11,834 nt of DNA from NCBI GenBank assembly GCA_007050895.1, contig SMYP01000072.1, positions 20,832 through 32,665 of the forward strand, in the 5' to 3' direction. Numbering within the stretch: position 1 is the stretch's first letter; each line of letters opens with the position of its first letter. Below are positions 6,242 to 11,834 of the stretch, piece by piece. Under the pieces are notes generated by a model, which did no database searches, was not told the origin of the DNA, and worked only from the letters and a program-made list of their open reading frames with translations. The DNA is from Candidatus Bathyarchaeota archaeon. Its GTDB lineage: Archaea; Thermoproteota; Bathyarchaeia; Bathyarchaeales; UBA233. Both the position numbers and the translations under genes were made by a program.

Positions 6242-6727
6242 CTCTTCATTTTGGGTTATAATGTATGGTTTGCTTGGTAATTCAGTCTTTGGTGGTGCAT
6301 CACAGTTTTCAGCGATGAAACTCAATTTATTGAAGGGTTATGCAAAGCTGTGGCATTTGATGGCCCCCATCTTGGTTGAATATCTAGCAGAGTATATTAC
6401 TCATGTGGTTGAGGCTTTTAGAACCACTGCGATACTAGGCTATAGAGAAATGACTTCTTGATTTTGCCATGTCAGTATTGTAGCTGACTTCTTGCGATAG
6501 GGGAAAGGTCAAGTTTTTTTGAAATTGGTTTCCATCATCATTGCACCATTTAGACGTGGGGGTTTGCTGAGGCTTTGGATGTTTAACTTAAAGGAGAAAA
6601 AGGAAAGAAGATCCAGCTGCGTGATCTTCAATATTTTCATCCAGAGCCTTCTCAGCCCTTTCTCCTATGCCAATGATTTTTAACCCCGAAGAAAAGAGGG
6701 GGATATTTGCGTGGTTTTTAGAGCGTT
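6242..6727. other. Gap between nucleotidyltransferase and propeller genes: weak structures, one doubtful ORF
   Basis: No confident gene. A TATA-like TTATAATG (6256-6263) reads as a box on both strands. On + a 48-codon ORF runs from ATG 6315 to TGA 6461 (starts MKLNLLKGYAKLW); it lacks a well-placed Shine-Dalgarno sequence and partly overlaps the TTG alternative of the nucleotidyltransferase. TGACTTCTTG occurs twice (6451-6460, 6485-6494). AGGAGAAA (6592-6599) can pair with TTTCTCCT (6659-6666), enclosing a perfect 7-bp hairpin GAAGATC/GATCTTC (6607-6613/6623-6629). CCCC (6684-6687) and GGGGG (6698-6702) flank a purine tract that, on the minus strand, is a T/C-rich run that may help terminate the propeller mRNA. 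Confidence 0.4.
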
Positions 6728-9409
6728 TTAGCGTTTTCTTAGCATTAGGACTATAACTAGTCCGACCACGATGATTGCTACTATGATTCCTATTGTTGCG
6801 GGTAGCAGGTATGTGTCAGCTATAGATGCTGGCATCGGTGTTGGTTCTGGAGTAGCTGCAGGTGCTTCTTCAACGCCGATGGCAGTCGTAGCATACGAAG
6901 GCCAGTATGATTCACTTCCACCGAAAGTAGCTACAACAGTATATTCGCCTGGAACTACTGGTTCGAACATCAGTTTGAAAGTTCCGTCTCCGGTGCTTGT
7001 GGTTGTGCCAACGTCATAATAGTTGCCGTTTGGATCGAACACGCTAATGGTTACGTCAACGCCGACTACATCTTGCGGTAGCGGTTTCTGTTGGTATACG
7101 TATTCCATCCATCCCGTCATGCTTTCGTCAGAAACTGCAGGGACACCATGTGGAAAACGAGCCGCTTGCTCATTTTGTTTCGTTCCGGCAGCGATATCAA
7201 TCACTGAGCCTTCGACGAGCACGCTGCTGCCGTGCACCATAACTTTTGGTGATGCCGTAATGCTGGTAGCGCTTGGACCCTTGCCTATCGAGTAGATTTG
7301 TCCGTCATAGCAGTTGTACATTGCTAGATATCCGTCTGCAATAGCGACTGGCGCGATTGAAGTTCCAAGTCCTGAAGATGACCAGCCGAATATGTCCCAT
7401 ACTTTCTCGCCTGTAGTAACGTTGACAGCGAAGTTTCGGTATCCTGGATACAGAGGTGTGCCGGGTGAGTGTTCGCCTGCAAAAGCGAAGACCATTCCAT
7501 CCGCCATAGCACCTACGTGTAGTGGCTGTAGTCCCCAAGGTATACCAGTGGTGTACTTCATTATGTCGGTGTCGTTGAATTTCCAAAGAATATCTCCAGT
7601 TAGAGTGTCGTAAGCTACGATTTCTCCTCCATAACCGCTGACGAAGAGCATGCCATAGGCCATAACTCCTTCTCTGACGGCGTACCCTTGCATTGGTCGA
7701 TAGTTCGGGTTGAATTCAAATGGATTGTCGGTTTCATCCCATAAGGGCTCTCCGTTATCAATGCTATATCCGTGGTGCTGGCCAGTGTCAAAGTCTGTCA
7801 TTATCCAAACGCGGTTAACTTTGTCAACCGGTGCCATCGTTAGCATTCTTGTGAGGTTGCCTGGTGGTGCTGGGTAGTCTCGTTTCCATAGCAGTTGACC
7901 TCGTGATTCAGGTTTCAAACTTATTGCCCACATTGTCCATGGATCATCTTGCGTAATTCGTGGCAGATATGTGAGAGCCGTGTTGCTGCTGGTACCTAGC
8001 AATATGTCATTGGGGAGAACACTAACTACTCTAGGCGAGCTGGTTCCATCCAAATTTGGCAGTGTTACGTTCCAAAGATATGCGTTGCTTGTGTCTATTT
8101 CTTCTCCGTTTGGTCTCCATTCAGTTCCTTCCAAAGGTCCAGCTTCTGTTTCTACCGCTCTGGCAACACTCCATAAACCTAACCATCCGGTATCAGATGC
8201 AGTATCATAGCTGATTACATATTGTGTTATGTCGCCTGCGATCTCTACTGAAAAACTTGCGCCTGAACCTTCTGAGGAAGTTGCGCTAGTTATGTCTTGT
8301 CTGTGATCTGTTTCATAAACCTCGAAGCCGCCGCGTGGAACGTTAGTTATGTTGAATATTGCTCTTCCTGTAAACGCGTCGTACGCACGCCAAGTAGTGC
8401 CAGCTTCATCCCAGAGTATGCCGCCAACTGTCCCGTGCTGGTTTCCAGAGCCATAATCTAATAGTTGGCCTTTGGTTGGCATGAAGCTGGGATCTTCATT
8501 GTGCCACAATTCTTCTCCAGTTCGCAAATCGACCGCAAAGTATCCTCCATCGCTGCCATCGTGACCAAGCGGTGCATTGTAGTAGAGTATGCCGTTCATG
8601 ATTATCGGGTTGGTGAATCTGACTTCGTATGCCATGCCTGAATAAAATGCTGCGTTTTCAACCGATGTTCCACCGACTATACCGCCAAACTCAATCGGCT
8701 TTGTCCACATTATGTGAGCCGTTCGAGGTGCGGTACCGTCTTCCTGCCAGCGTGTGCCTTCAGCTATTCCAGTAGATATACTAGAACCTCCAGCTGACGC
8801 TCCTGCTAGCCAGTTCGATGAGACAGCAGCCCATGCAACGTTTGCTCCGTCTATTGGGCGTGTCCAGTATTCGGTTGGAAGCGGGAAGGTCTGTGGAGTC
8901 TGTACAGGCTCATCTTGGACAGTAAACGTCCTTGTTGCGCTGCTAGCTAACCAAATGTCTCCGTAAGTGTTGTTGTTGCTAAGTGTTGGCTCATTCGCTG
9001 TATTCCAAGTATATTCTGTCTCGCCATAATCAACGCGGACAGTATACTCGCCAACCTGAGTTGGCACATAAGTTGTGAACGCTGATCCTCCAGAGTCTGG
9101 TGCCAAATCAAAATGCACTACGTCTTTCGTTCCGTCCGGCTTCGTGATGGTAAAGTCAACATTTTTTTGTCGAATTTGATTCCAGAAAAGGGCGCCTGGT
9201 AGTGCCCAGTTTTGCGTGCCAATGATAATAACAGTTTCACCGACGCCTACAAGTTCGGGCGCAACGTGTAACCGTGCATATGTTTGGTATACGTATGGCG
9301 GATCATGAGCGTTGACAAGTGGAATTGCGATAAGTGTAAGAGTTATAGTCAGTATCGTAAACACAGAAATCAAGGTAGCAATAGATCTGTTTTTCAATGT
9401 CGTTTTCAT
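6728..9409 (-). CDS. Secreted, membrane-anchored PQQ-like beta-propeller protein
   Basis: 893 residues. Residues 1-34 are a Sec signal peptide (basic NH2-end, hydrophobic core, cleavage expected after LVNA). An Ig-like domain spans about 40-165. A central beta-propeller (about 180-710) has PQQ-like repeats of the form xxDxxTGxxxW: YFAVDLRTGEELW (290-302), YDAFTGRAIF, YSIDNGEPLW (548-557), AYDTLTGDILW (599-609), AVNVTTGEKVW (661-671). A second Ig-like domain is at about 720-845, then a Pro/Thr-rich linker and a single membrane helix (about 868-890) ending RKR. The protein should thus face outside and be held in the membrane. No PQQ binding or enzyme activity is implied; such propellers often act as scaffolds. 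AAAGGAG ends only one base before the ATG, an unusually tight spacing; TTG at codon 5 is an alternative. It is divergent from the TrmB gene. Confidence 0.88.
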   Translation of the reverse strand: MKTTLKNRSIATLISVFTILTITLTLIAIPLVNAHDPPYVYQTYARLHVAPELVGVGETVIIIGTQNWALPGALFWNQIRQKNVDFTITKPDGTKDVVHFDLAPDSGGSAFTTYVPTQVGEYTVRVDYGETEYTWNTANEPTLSNNNTYGDIWLASSATRTFTVQDEPVQTPQTFPLPTEYWTRPIDGANVAWAAVSSNWLAGASAGGSSISTGIAEGTRWQEDGTAPRTAHIMWTKPIEFGGIVGGTSVENAAFYSGMAYEVRFTNPIIMNGILYYNAPLGHDGSDGGYFAVDLRTGEELWHNEDPSFMPTKGQLLDYGSGNQHGTVGGILWDEAGTTWRAYDAFTGRAIFNITNVPRGGFEVYETDHRQDITSATSSEGSGASFSVEIAGDITQYVISYDTASDTGWLGLWSVARAVETEAGPLEGTEWRPNGEEIDTSNAYLWNVTLPNLDGTSSPRVVSVLPNDILLGTSSNTALTYLPRITQDDPWTMWAISLKPESRGQLLWKRDYPAPPGNLTRMLTMAPVDKVNRVWIMTDFDTGQHHGYSIDNGEPLWDETDNPFEFNPNYRPMQGYAVREGVMAYGMLFVSGYGGEIVAYDTLTGDILWKFNDTDIMKYTTGIPWGLQPLHVGAMADGMVFAFAGEHSPGTPLYPGYRNFAVNVTTGEKVWDIFGWSSSGLGTSIAPVAIADGYLAMYNCYDGQIYSIGKGPSATSITASPKVMVHGSSVLVEGSVIDIAAGTKQNEQAARFPHGVPAVSDESMTGWMEYVYQQKPLPQDVVGVDVTISVFDPNGNYYDVGTTTSTGDGTFKLMFEPVVPGEYTVVATFGGSESYWPSYATTAIGVEEAPAATPEPTPMPASIADTYLLPATIGIIVAIIVVGLVIVLMLRKR

Positions 9410-9425
9410 TCTCCTTTCAGTTTTT

Positions 9426-9454
9426 TTACGTTATAACAACGTAATAACTAGTTA
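9426..9454. promoter_or_regulatory. Clustered palindromes, candidate operator for the propeller gene
   Basis: TTACGTT (9426-9432), spacer ATAAC, AACGTAA (9438-9444) form a 7-bp inverted repeat, and the 10-bp palindrome TAACTAGTTA (9445-9454) follows with no gap. Both lie between the minus-strand TATA-like box (9457-9466) and the propeller start codon, over the expected transcription start near 9434. A protein bound here should block the polymerase. The divergent TrmB-type regulator is the natural candidate. Confidence 0.5.
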
Positions 9455-9456
9455 CT

Positions 9457-9466
9457 AAAATATAAC
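9457..9466 (-). promoter_or_regulatory. TATA-like box of the propeller gene
   Basis: On the minus strand this reads GTTATATTTT. A start about 26 bases on, near 9434, would leave a leader of about 25 bases containing the AAAGGAG directly before ATG 9409. Confidence 0.45.
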
Positions 9467-9480
9467 GGACTTATATTCAT

Positions 9481-9506
9481 TTGTTGGTGGCTTTAATTAC
9501 CAACAA
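9481..9506. promoter_or_regulatory. Inverted repeat beside the TrmB promoter, candidate operator
   Basis: TTGTTGGT (9481-9488) and ACCAACAA (9499-9506) are perfect complements 10 bases apart. The site ends 8 bases before the TATA-like box of the regulator gene, in the BRE/upstream position where archaeal activators or repressors bind. It differs in sequence from the palindromes near the propeller gene, so two factors or two modes may be involved. Confidence 0.5.
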
Positions 9507-9514
9507 CAAGAAAG

Positions 9515-9560
9515 TATTTAAAGAGAAAAGCGCAATTACTTGCGGTTCAATATTTAGGAG
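9515..9560 (+). promoter_or_regulatory. Promoter and Shine-Dalgarno of the TrmB-like gene
   Basis: TATTTAAA (9515-9522) is a good TATA box, predicting a start near 9545. AGGAG at 9556-9560 is a clear Shine-Dalgarno sequence. Eight bases later the in-frame codon is ACG (9569), not ATG, GTG or TTG, which decides where translation probably begins. Confidence 0.5.
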
Positions 9561-9568
9561 ATATCTTC

Positions 9569-10372
9569 ACGGAATCAAGTGATTCAGAATTTAAAGCTCT
9601 GATTGATTTGGGACTCACTGCATCAAACACTAAAGTGTACTTGACTCTCATTAAATTTGGACCTTCAGAACTATCAAAACTTGCAGAACTGGCAAAGATT
9701 GCTCGCCCAGATGTATACCGAAAACTATCAAAACTCCAAAAAATGGGCTTAATTGAAAAAATTCTTGAAAGACCAGCTAGATACAGTGCAATTCCAATTA
9801 ATGAAGCGCTCTCGCTTTTATTACAAGCAAAAACAGAAGAATATATGGAAATAAAAAAGGAAACTCAAATTTTAATTGAATCATCAAAAACAGCAGAGGT
9901 AAACAAGGTGAACCCAATAGAAAATCCGCAATTTGTTTTGATTCCCGCAGGGAAAAGGCTTACCAGTAAGATAAAGACTGCCATTGAAAACACTCATTTC
10001 TGCATCTGTAATGTTCTTTCGTGGAAGAGATTCTCACAAGGGATACTAAACAGATTTGGTGAAAACTTGGAAAGGGCAGCCGCGAGGAATGTGGCAAGTC
10101 GGTTTATAGTTGAAAAGCCTCCAAGAAATAAAACCTCAGAGGATATGGTTCGTTTTTGCAGAGAAAAGTTGGGCTCCAAAATAAAGTTTATCCCTAATAA
10201 ACCTAGAACAATTTTTGCCATATACGATCAAAAGCAGATAGTTATAACAGCGAGAGCGGAAACGGATTTTCAAAGTTCTCCCGCTCTTTGGTCAAACAGC
10301 AGTGCATTAGTGGCTTTAGGATTAGACCATTTTGAAGAATTGTGGAAGCAAGCAAAGCAACAATTGGATTGA
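9569..10372 (+). CDS. TrmB-family transcriptional regulator (probable ACG start)
   Basis: A winged-helix regulator of the TrmB type. The DNA-binding domain runs through DLGLTASNTKVYLTLIKFG, SELSKLAELAKIARPDVYRKL (recognition helix) and KMGLIEKI; a helical linker and a C-terminal ligand/dimer domain of about 155 residues follow. The first conventional start, TTG 9608, would begin at MGLTASNTK with no Shine-Dalgarno sequence and would cut off the first helix usual in the family. The frame is open upstream; ACG at 9569 lies 8 bases after AGGAG and adds ESSDSEFKALIDLG, matching the usual TrmB N-terminus. I therefore give 267 residues from 9569, with 254 from 9608 as the fallback. TrmB proteins in characterised cases sense sugars and regulate adjacent transport genes; here the divergent propeller gene is the likely target. 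Its ligand is unknown. Confidence 0.8.
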   Translation, partial: TESSDSEFKALIDLGLTASNTKVYLTLIKFGPSELSKLAELAKIARPDVYRKLSKLQKMGLIEKILERPARYSAIPINEALSLLLQAKTEEYMEIKKETQILIESSKTAEVNKVNPIENPQFVLIPAGKRLTSKIKTAIENTHFCICNVLSWKRFSQGILNRFGENLERAAARNVASRFIVEKPPRNKTSEDMVRFCREKLGSKIKFIPNKPRTIFAIYDQKQIVITARAETDFQSSPALWSNSSALVALGLDHFEELWKQAKQQLD

Positions 10373-10373
10373 C

Positions 10374-10424
10374 GAATGCGCTTCATTCATACATGATAGT
10401 GAATGCAACGAGAATATGTTTTTT
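10374..10424 (+). terminator. Possible terminator of the TrmB-like gene
   Basis: A short GAATG/CATTC hairpin (10374-10388) starts right after the stop codon, and a run of six T at 10419-10424 follows. The oligo-T run is the usual archaeal signal; the hairpin may be incidental. Confidence 0.35.
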
Positions 10425-10455
10425 GTAAAAAGCAGTACCTTTGCTCATGATTGAC

Positions 10456-10463
10456 TTTAAATA
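10456..10463 (+). promoter_or_regulatory. TATA-like box of the leader ORF / thiolase transcript
   Basis: TTTAAATA predicts transcription from about 10486, just before the small ORF at 10494. AAGGGA (10483-10488) precedes the ATG by 5 bases. A second TATA-like TTTATTTA (about 10545-10552) could drive a shorter transcript starting near 10574 for the thiolase alone. Confidence 0.45.
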
Positions 10464-10493
10464 CAAAATAGAAATAGAAAACAAGGGATTTTA

Positions 10494-10592
10494 ATGGAAG
10501 CTAAAGTGATGACAAGTCACTACATAATTATTGAAAAGCATGATTTATTTAGTATTATTCATGAAAACAATGAGTGTGTGAAAGCTAAATGA
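10494..10592 (+). CDS. Candidate 32-residue leader peptide overlapping the tRNA thiolase gene
   Basis: An ORF of 32 codons from ATG 10494 to TGA 10590-10592. Its TGA overlaps the thiolase ATG (10589-10591) as ATGA, the arrangement typical of translationally coupled genes. It lies directly after a TATA-like box (10456-10463), so a transcript from there would carry it within about 10 bases of the 5' end. AAGGGA sits 5 bases before its ATG. The peptide begins MEAKVMTSHY, has a short hydrophobic patch (IIIE, LFSII) and ends ECVKAK; I recognise no family. The thiolase has no good Shine-Dalgarno sequence of its own, which fits coupling. It could be a regulatory leader peptide rather than a functional protein, or a chance ORF. 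Confidence 0.45.
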   Translation: MEAKVMTSHYIIIEKHDLFSIIHENNECVKAK

Positions 10593-11539
10593 GCGCAAAT
10601 TCCGCTGCCAGTTTATGTGTTATTTGCAGGCGTAGAGAAGCCTTCTTTTTCAGGTCATACTCTGGCGAAAAACTCTGCAAAAAATGCTTTGTAGAGTCTA
10701 TCGAAGCTAAAGTCAGAGGGACCATCGGTAAATACCACATGTTCAGTTTTGATGACAGAATAGCAGTGGCCATTTCAGGGGGAAAAGACAGCATAAGTTT
10801 GCTAAATATTTTAGCGAAAACGGAGCGCAAACATCCTAAGTCTTCACTTGTGGCGATTACGGTAGACGAAGGAATTAAGGGTTACAGGGATGAAGCGTTG
10901 GAGATAGCAGCAACAACCTGTAAAGCACTCGATGTTGAACATAATGTGATCTCGTTTAAGGAGCTCTTTGGCTTCACGCTTGACGAAATAATAGCGCGCA
11001 GGGGATCAAAAGGGAAGAGAGAGTTGACAGCATGTGCCTACTGCGGAGTTTTGCGACGGAGAGCGCTCAATGTTGCTGCACGGAATGTCTGTGCAGACAA
11101 GGTTGCAACTGCGCACACTTTGGACGATGAGGTTCAAACCAGCTTGATGAACATTTTCCGTGGTGACATTGCGCGCTTGGCTAATGAGAAGCCTGTTACT
11201 GATAAGATACATCCGAGTTTGGTGCCGAAAGTTAAGCCTTTCTGTGAAGTTCCAGAGAGGGAAAGCACCTTATACGCCTACGTTAGACAGATCAGGTTTC
11301 AGGATACGCCTTGTCCATACGCTTCAGAGGCTTTGCGAAATGATATTCGCGTTATGCTTAACAGGATGGAGGAGAAACGGGCTGGTACAAAATTTACCGT
11401 TTTCAAGTCTATAGAGCGAATAAGGTCTGCACTGATTGATGTGGTTGAGAAAGAAGAATTCCGGGAGTGCGCTATTTGCGGTGAACCATCTTCTTCCAGT
11501 TTGTGCAGGACTTGTGAGATGCTTAGAGATCTGAGGTGA
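10589..11539 (+). CDS. ncsA: tRNA 2-thiolation enzyme, NcsA/TtuA (Ctu1) family
   Basis: A 316-residue tRNA thiolase of the TtcA/TtuA group, which adenylates a uridine and replaces its oxygen with sulfur (s2U34 for NcsA/Ctu1, s2T54 for TtuA); the two cannot be told apart here. An N-terminal zinc finger has Cys10/13 and Cys30/33 (CVIC, CKKC), the ATP PP-loop SGGKDS is at 63-68, TAHTLDDEVQT is at 175-185, and a C-terminal zinc finger has Cys294/297 and Cys306/309 (CAIC, CRTC). Cys149, Cys152 (ACAYCG) and Cys242 (TPCPY) are placed like the three cysteines that hold the catalytic 4Fe-4S cluster in this family. Sulfur would come from a ubiquitin-like carrier or sulfide, not encoded here. The ATG overlaps the stop codon of a 32-codon leader ORF. 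It converges on the zinc-ribbon gene with 2 bp between stops. Confidence 0.93.
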   Translation: MSANSAASLCVICRRREAFFFRSYSGEKLCKKCFVESIEAKVRGTIGKYHMFSFDDRIAVAISGGKDSISLLNILAKTERKHPKSSLVAITVDEGIKGYRDEALEIAATTCKALDVEHNVISFKELFGFTLDEIIARRGSKGKRELTACAYCGVLRRRALNVAARNVCADKVATAHTLDDEVQTSLMNIFRGDIARLANEKPVTDKIHPSLVPKVKPFCEVPERESTLYAYVRQIRFQDTPCPYASEALRNDIRVMLNRMEEKRAGTKFTVFKSIERIRSALIDVVEKEEFRECAICGEPSSSSLCRTCEMLRDLR

Positions 11540-11541
11540 TG

Positions 11542-11745
11542 CTAACCATTATTGAAGGCGTTTCTACGTTTTATTTCGCGCAGCATTTCAGAGGCCTCGA
11601 ATGCGTTTTGGGCTGAGGCAACTTTTTTGGCTTTTCTTAGGTCTACGCGTAAGCCGCAGTATGGACAGGTTCTTGTTTTTTGACCGCTTGAAGCCAAGAA
11701 TAATCTTCCGCATCGATTGCATGATATTATTAACGTTTGTCCCAT
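11542..11745 (-). CDS. Small zinc-ribbon protein, DUF1922-like
   Basis: A 67-residue protein with a zinc ribbon in its first half: Cys9 and Cys12 in SCNRCGR, Cys27 and Cys30 in TCPYCG. A basic helical second half (VDLRKAKKV, ASEMLREIKRR) resembles the archaeal DUF1922 family, in which the ribbon is followed by a short helix; the role is unknown but nucleic-acid or protein binding is plausible. ATG at 11745 is chosen because GGAG (11754-11757) lies 8 bases upstream, an ideal Shine-Dalgarno spacing. A GTG at 11772 would add nine residues but has no such support. The gene is convergent with the tRNA thiolase, with only 2 bp between stop codons. Confidence 0.8.
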   Translation of the reverse strand: MGQTLIISCNRCGRLFLASSGQKTRTCPYCGLRVDLRKAKKVASAQNAFEASEMLREIKRRNAFNNG

Positions 11746-11807
11746 GTGTGTGACTCCGAAAGACTTTTCCACAAACAGTTAGATAACGTTTAGGGAAGAG
11801 GGATTGT

Positions 11808-11834
11808 TTGTTGAGTGGAGCGCGGGGAGCGAAA
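11808..11834 (+). CDS. Possible first codons of a gene running off the right edge
   Basis: After the purine-rich AAGAGGGA (11796-11803) two TTG codons (11808 and 11811) open a frame reading SGARGAK to the window end, divergent from the zinc-ribbon gene. Nine codons cannot establish a gene, and no TATA box is clear in 11773-11807. Confidence 0.2.

Noticed and set aside
5531..6325. MNT/HEPN toxin-antitoxin system involving the nucleotidyltransferase
   Set aside because: No HEPN-like gene is adjacent; the neighbours are TBP and a propeller protein.
6465..6540. Minus-strand ATGATGA and CTGA motifs resembling a C/D box guide RNA
   Set aside because: No inner C'/D' boxes at proper spacing and no terminal stem; such short motifs occur by chance.
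6771..7613. Several + strand ORFs antisense to the propeller gene
   Set aside because: Fully antisense to a long gene with clear signal peptide, repeats and membrane anchor; no independent coding evidence.

Overview
The window looks like an AT-rich archaeal chromosome segment, most plausibly from an uncultured Bathyarchaeia-type lineage. Archaeal origin is well supported: it carries a two-repeat TATA-binding protein, a TrmB-type regulator, a UPF0282 metallo-hydrolase, an NcsA/TtuA-type tRNA thiolase, a DUF1922-like zinc-ribbon protein, and TATA-like boxes upstream of several genes. The lineage is an inference from the style of the membrane-anchored PQQ-like propeller and the small Cys-cluster protein, and has not been tested by search.

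Left part (1-3031): the C-terminal end of a protein with a perfectly repeated ERKEA helix and a Cys-cluster domain, then a Dph6-like ATP-pyrophosphatase (both +). Convergent to these are a citrate synthase with a leaderless-looking start and a peptide methionine sulfoxide reductase MsrA (both -). A symmetrical T-tract hairpin lies between the convergent pair.

Middle part (3032-6727): a divergent intergenic region with a long imperfect hairpin leads to the UPF0282 hydrolase, an unrecognised 99-residue helical protein whose 3' end carries two strong hairpins, and the TBP gene (all +). TBP converges, with 3 bp between stops, on a MNT-type nucleotidyltransferase gene (-). About 400-490 bp of mostly non-coding sequence follows, with weak secondary-structure signals and one doubtful small ORF.

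Right part (6728-11834): a large secreted, C-terminally membrane-anchored PQQ-like beta-propeller protein (-) is divergent from a TrmB-family regulator (+). The 160 bp between them hold three inverted repeats and two TATA-like boxes, suggesting a self-contained regulator/target pair. The regulator seems to lack a normal start codon where its Shine-Dalgarno sequence predicts one (ACG instead of ATG). Next come a previously unlisted 32-codon ORF with its own promoter, overlapping by ATGA the start of the tRNA thiolase gene, then that thiolase, a convergent zinc-ribbon protein, and perhaps the first codons of a further + strand gene at the right edge.

Most genes are conserved housekeeping functions: transcription initiation, tRNA thiolation, translation-factor modification-like chemistry, central carbon metabolism and oxidative repair. 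The items most worth following up are the 32-codon leader ORF coupled to the thiolase, the propeller/TrmB pair with its operator cluster and ACG start, and the tandem hairpins after the 99-residue gene. I saw no mobile element, CRISPR array, tRNA or rRNA.
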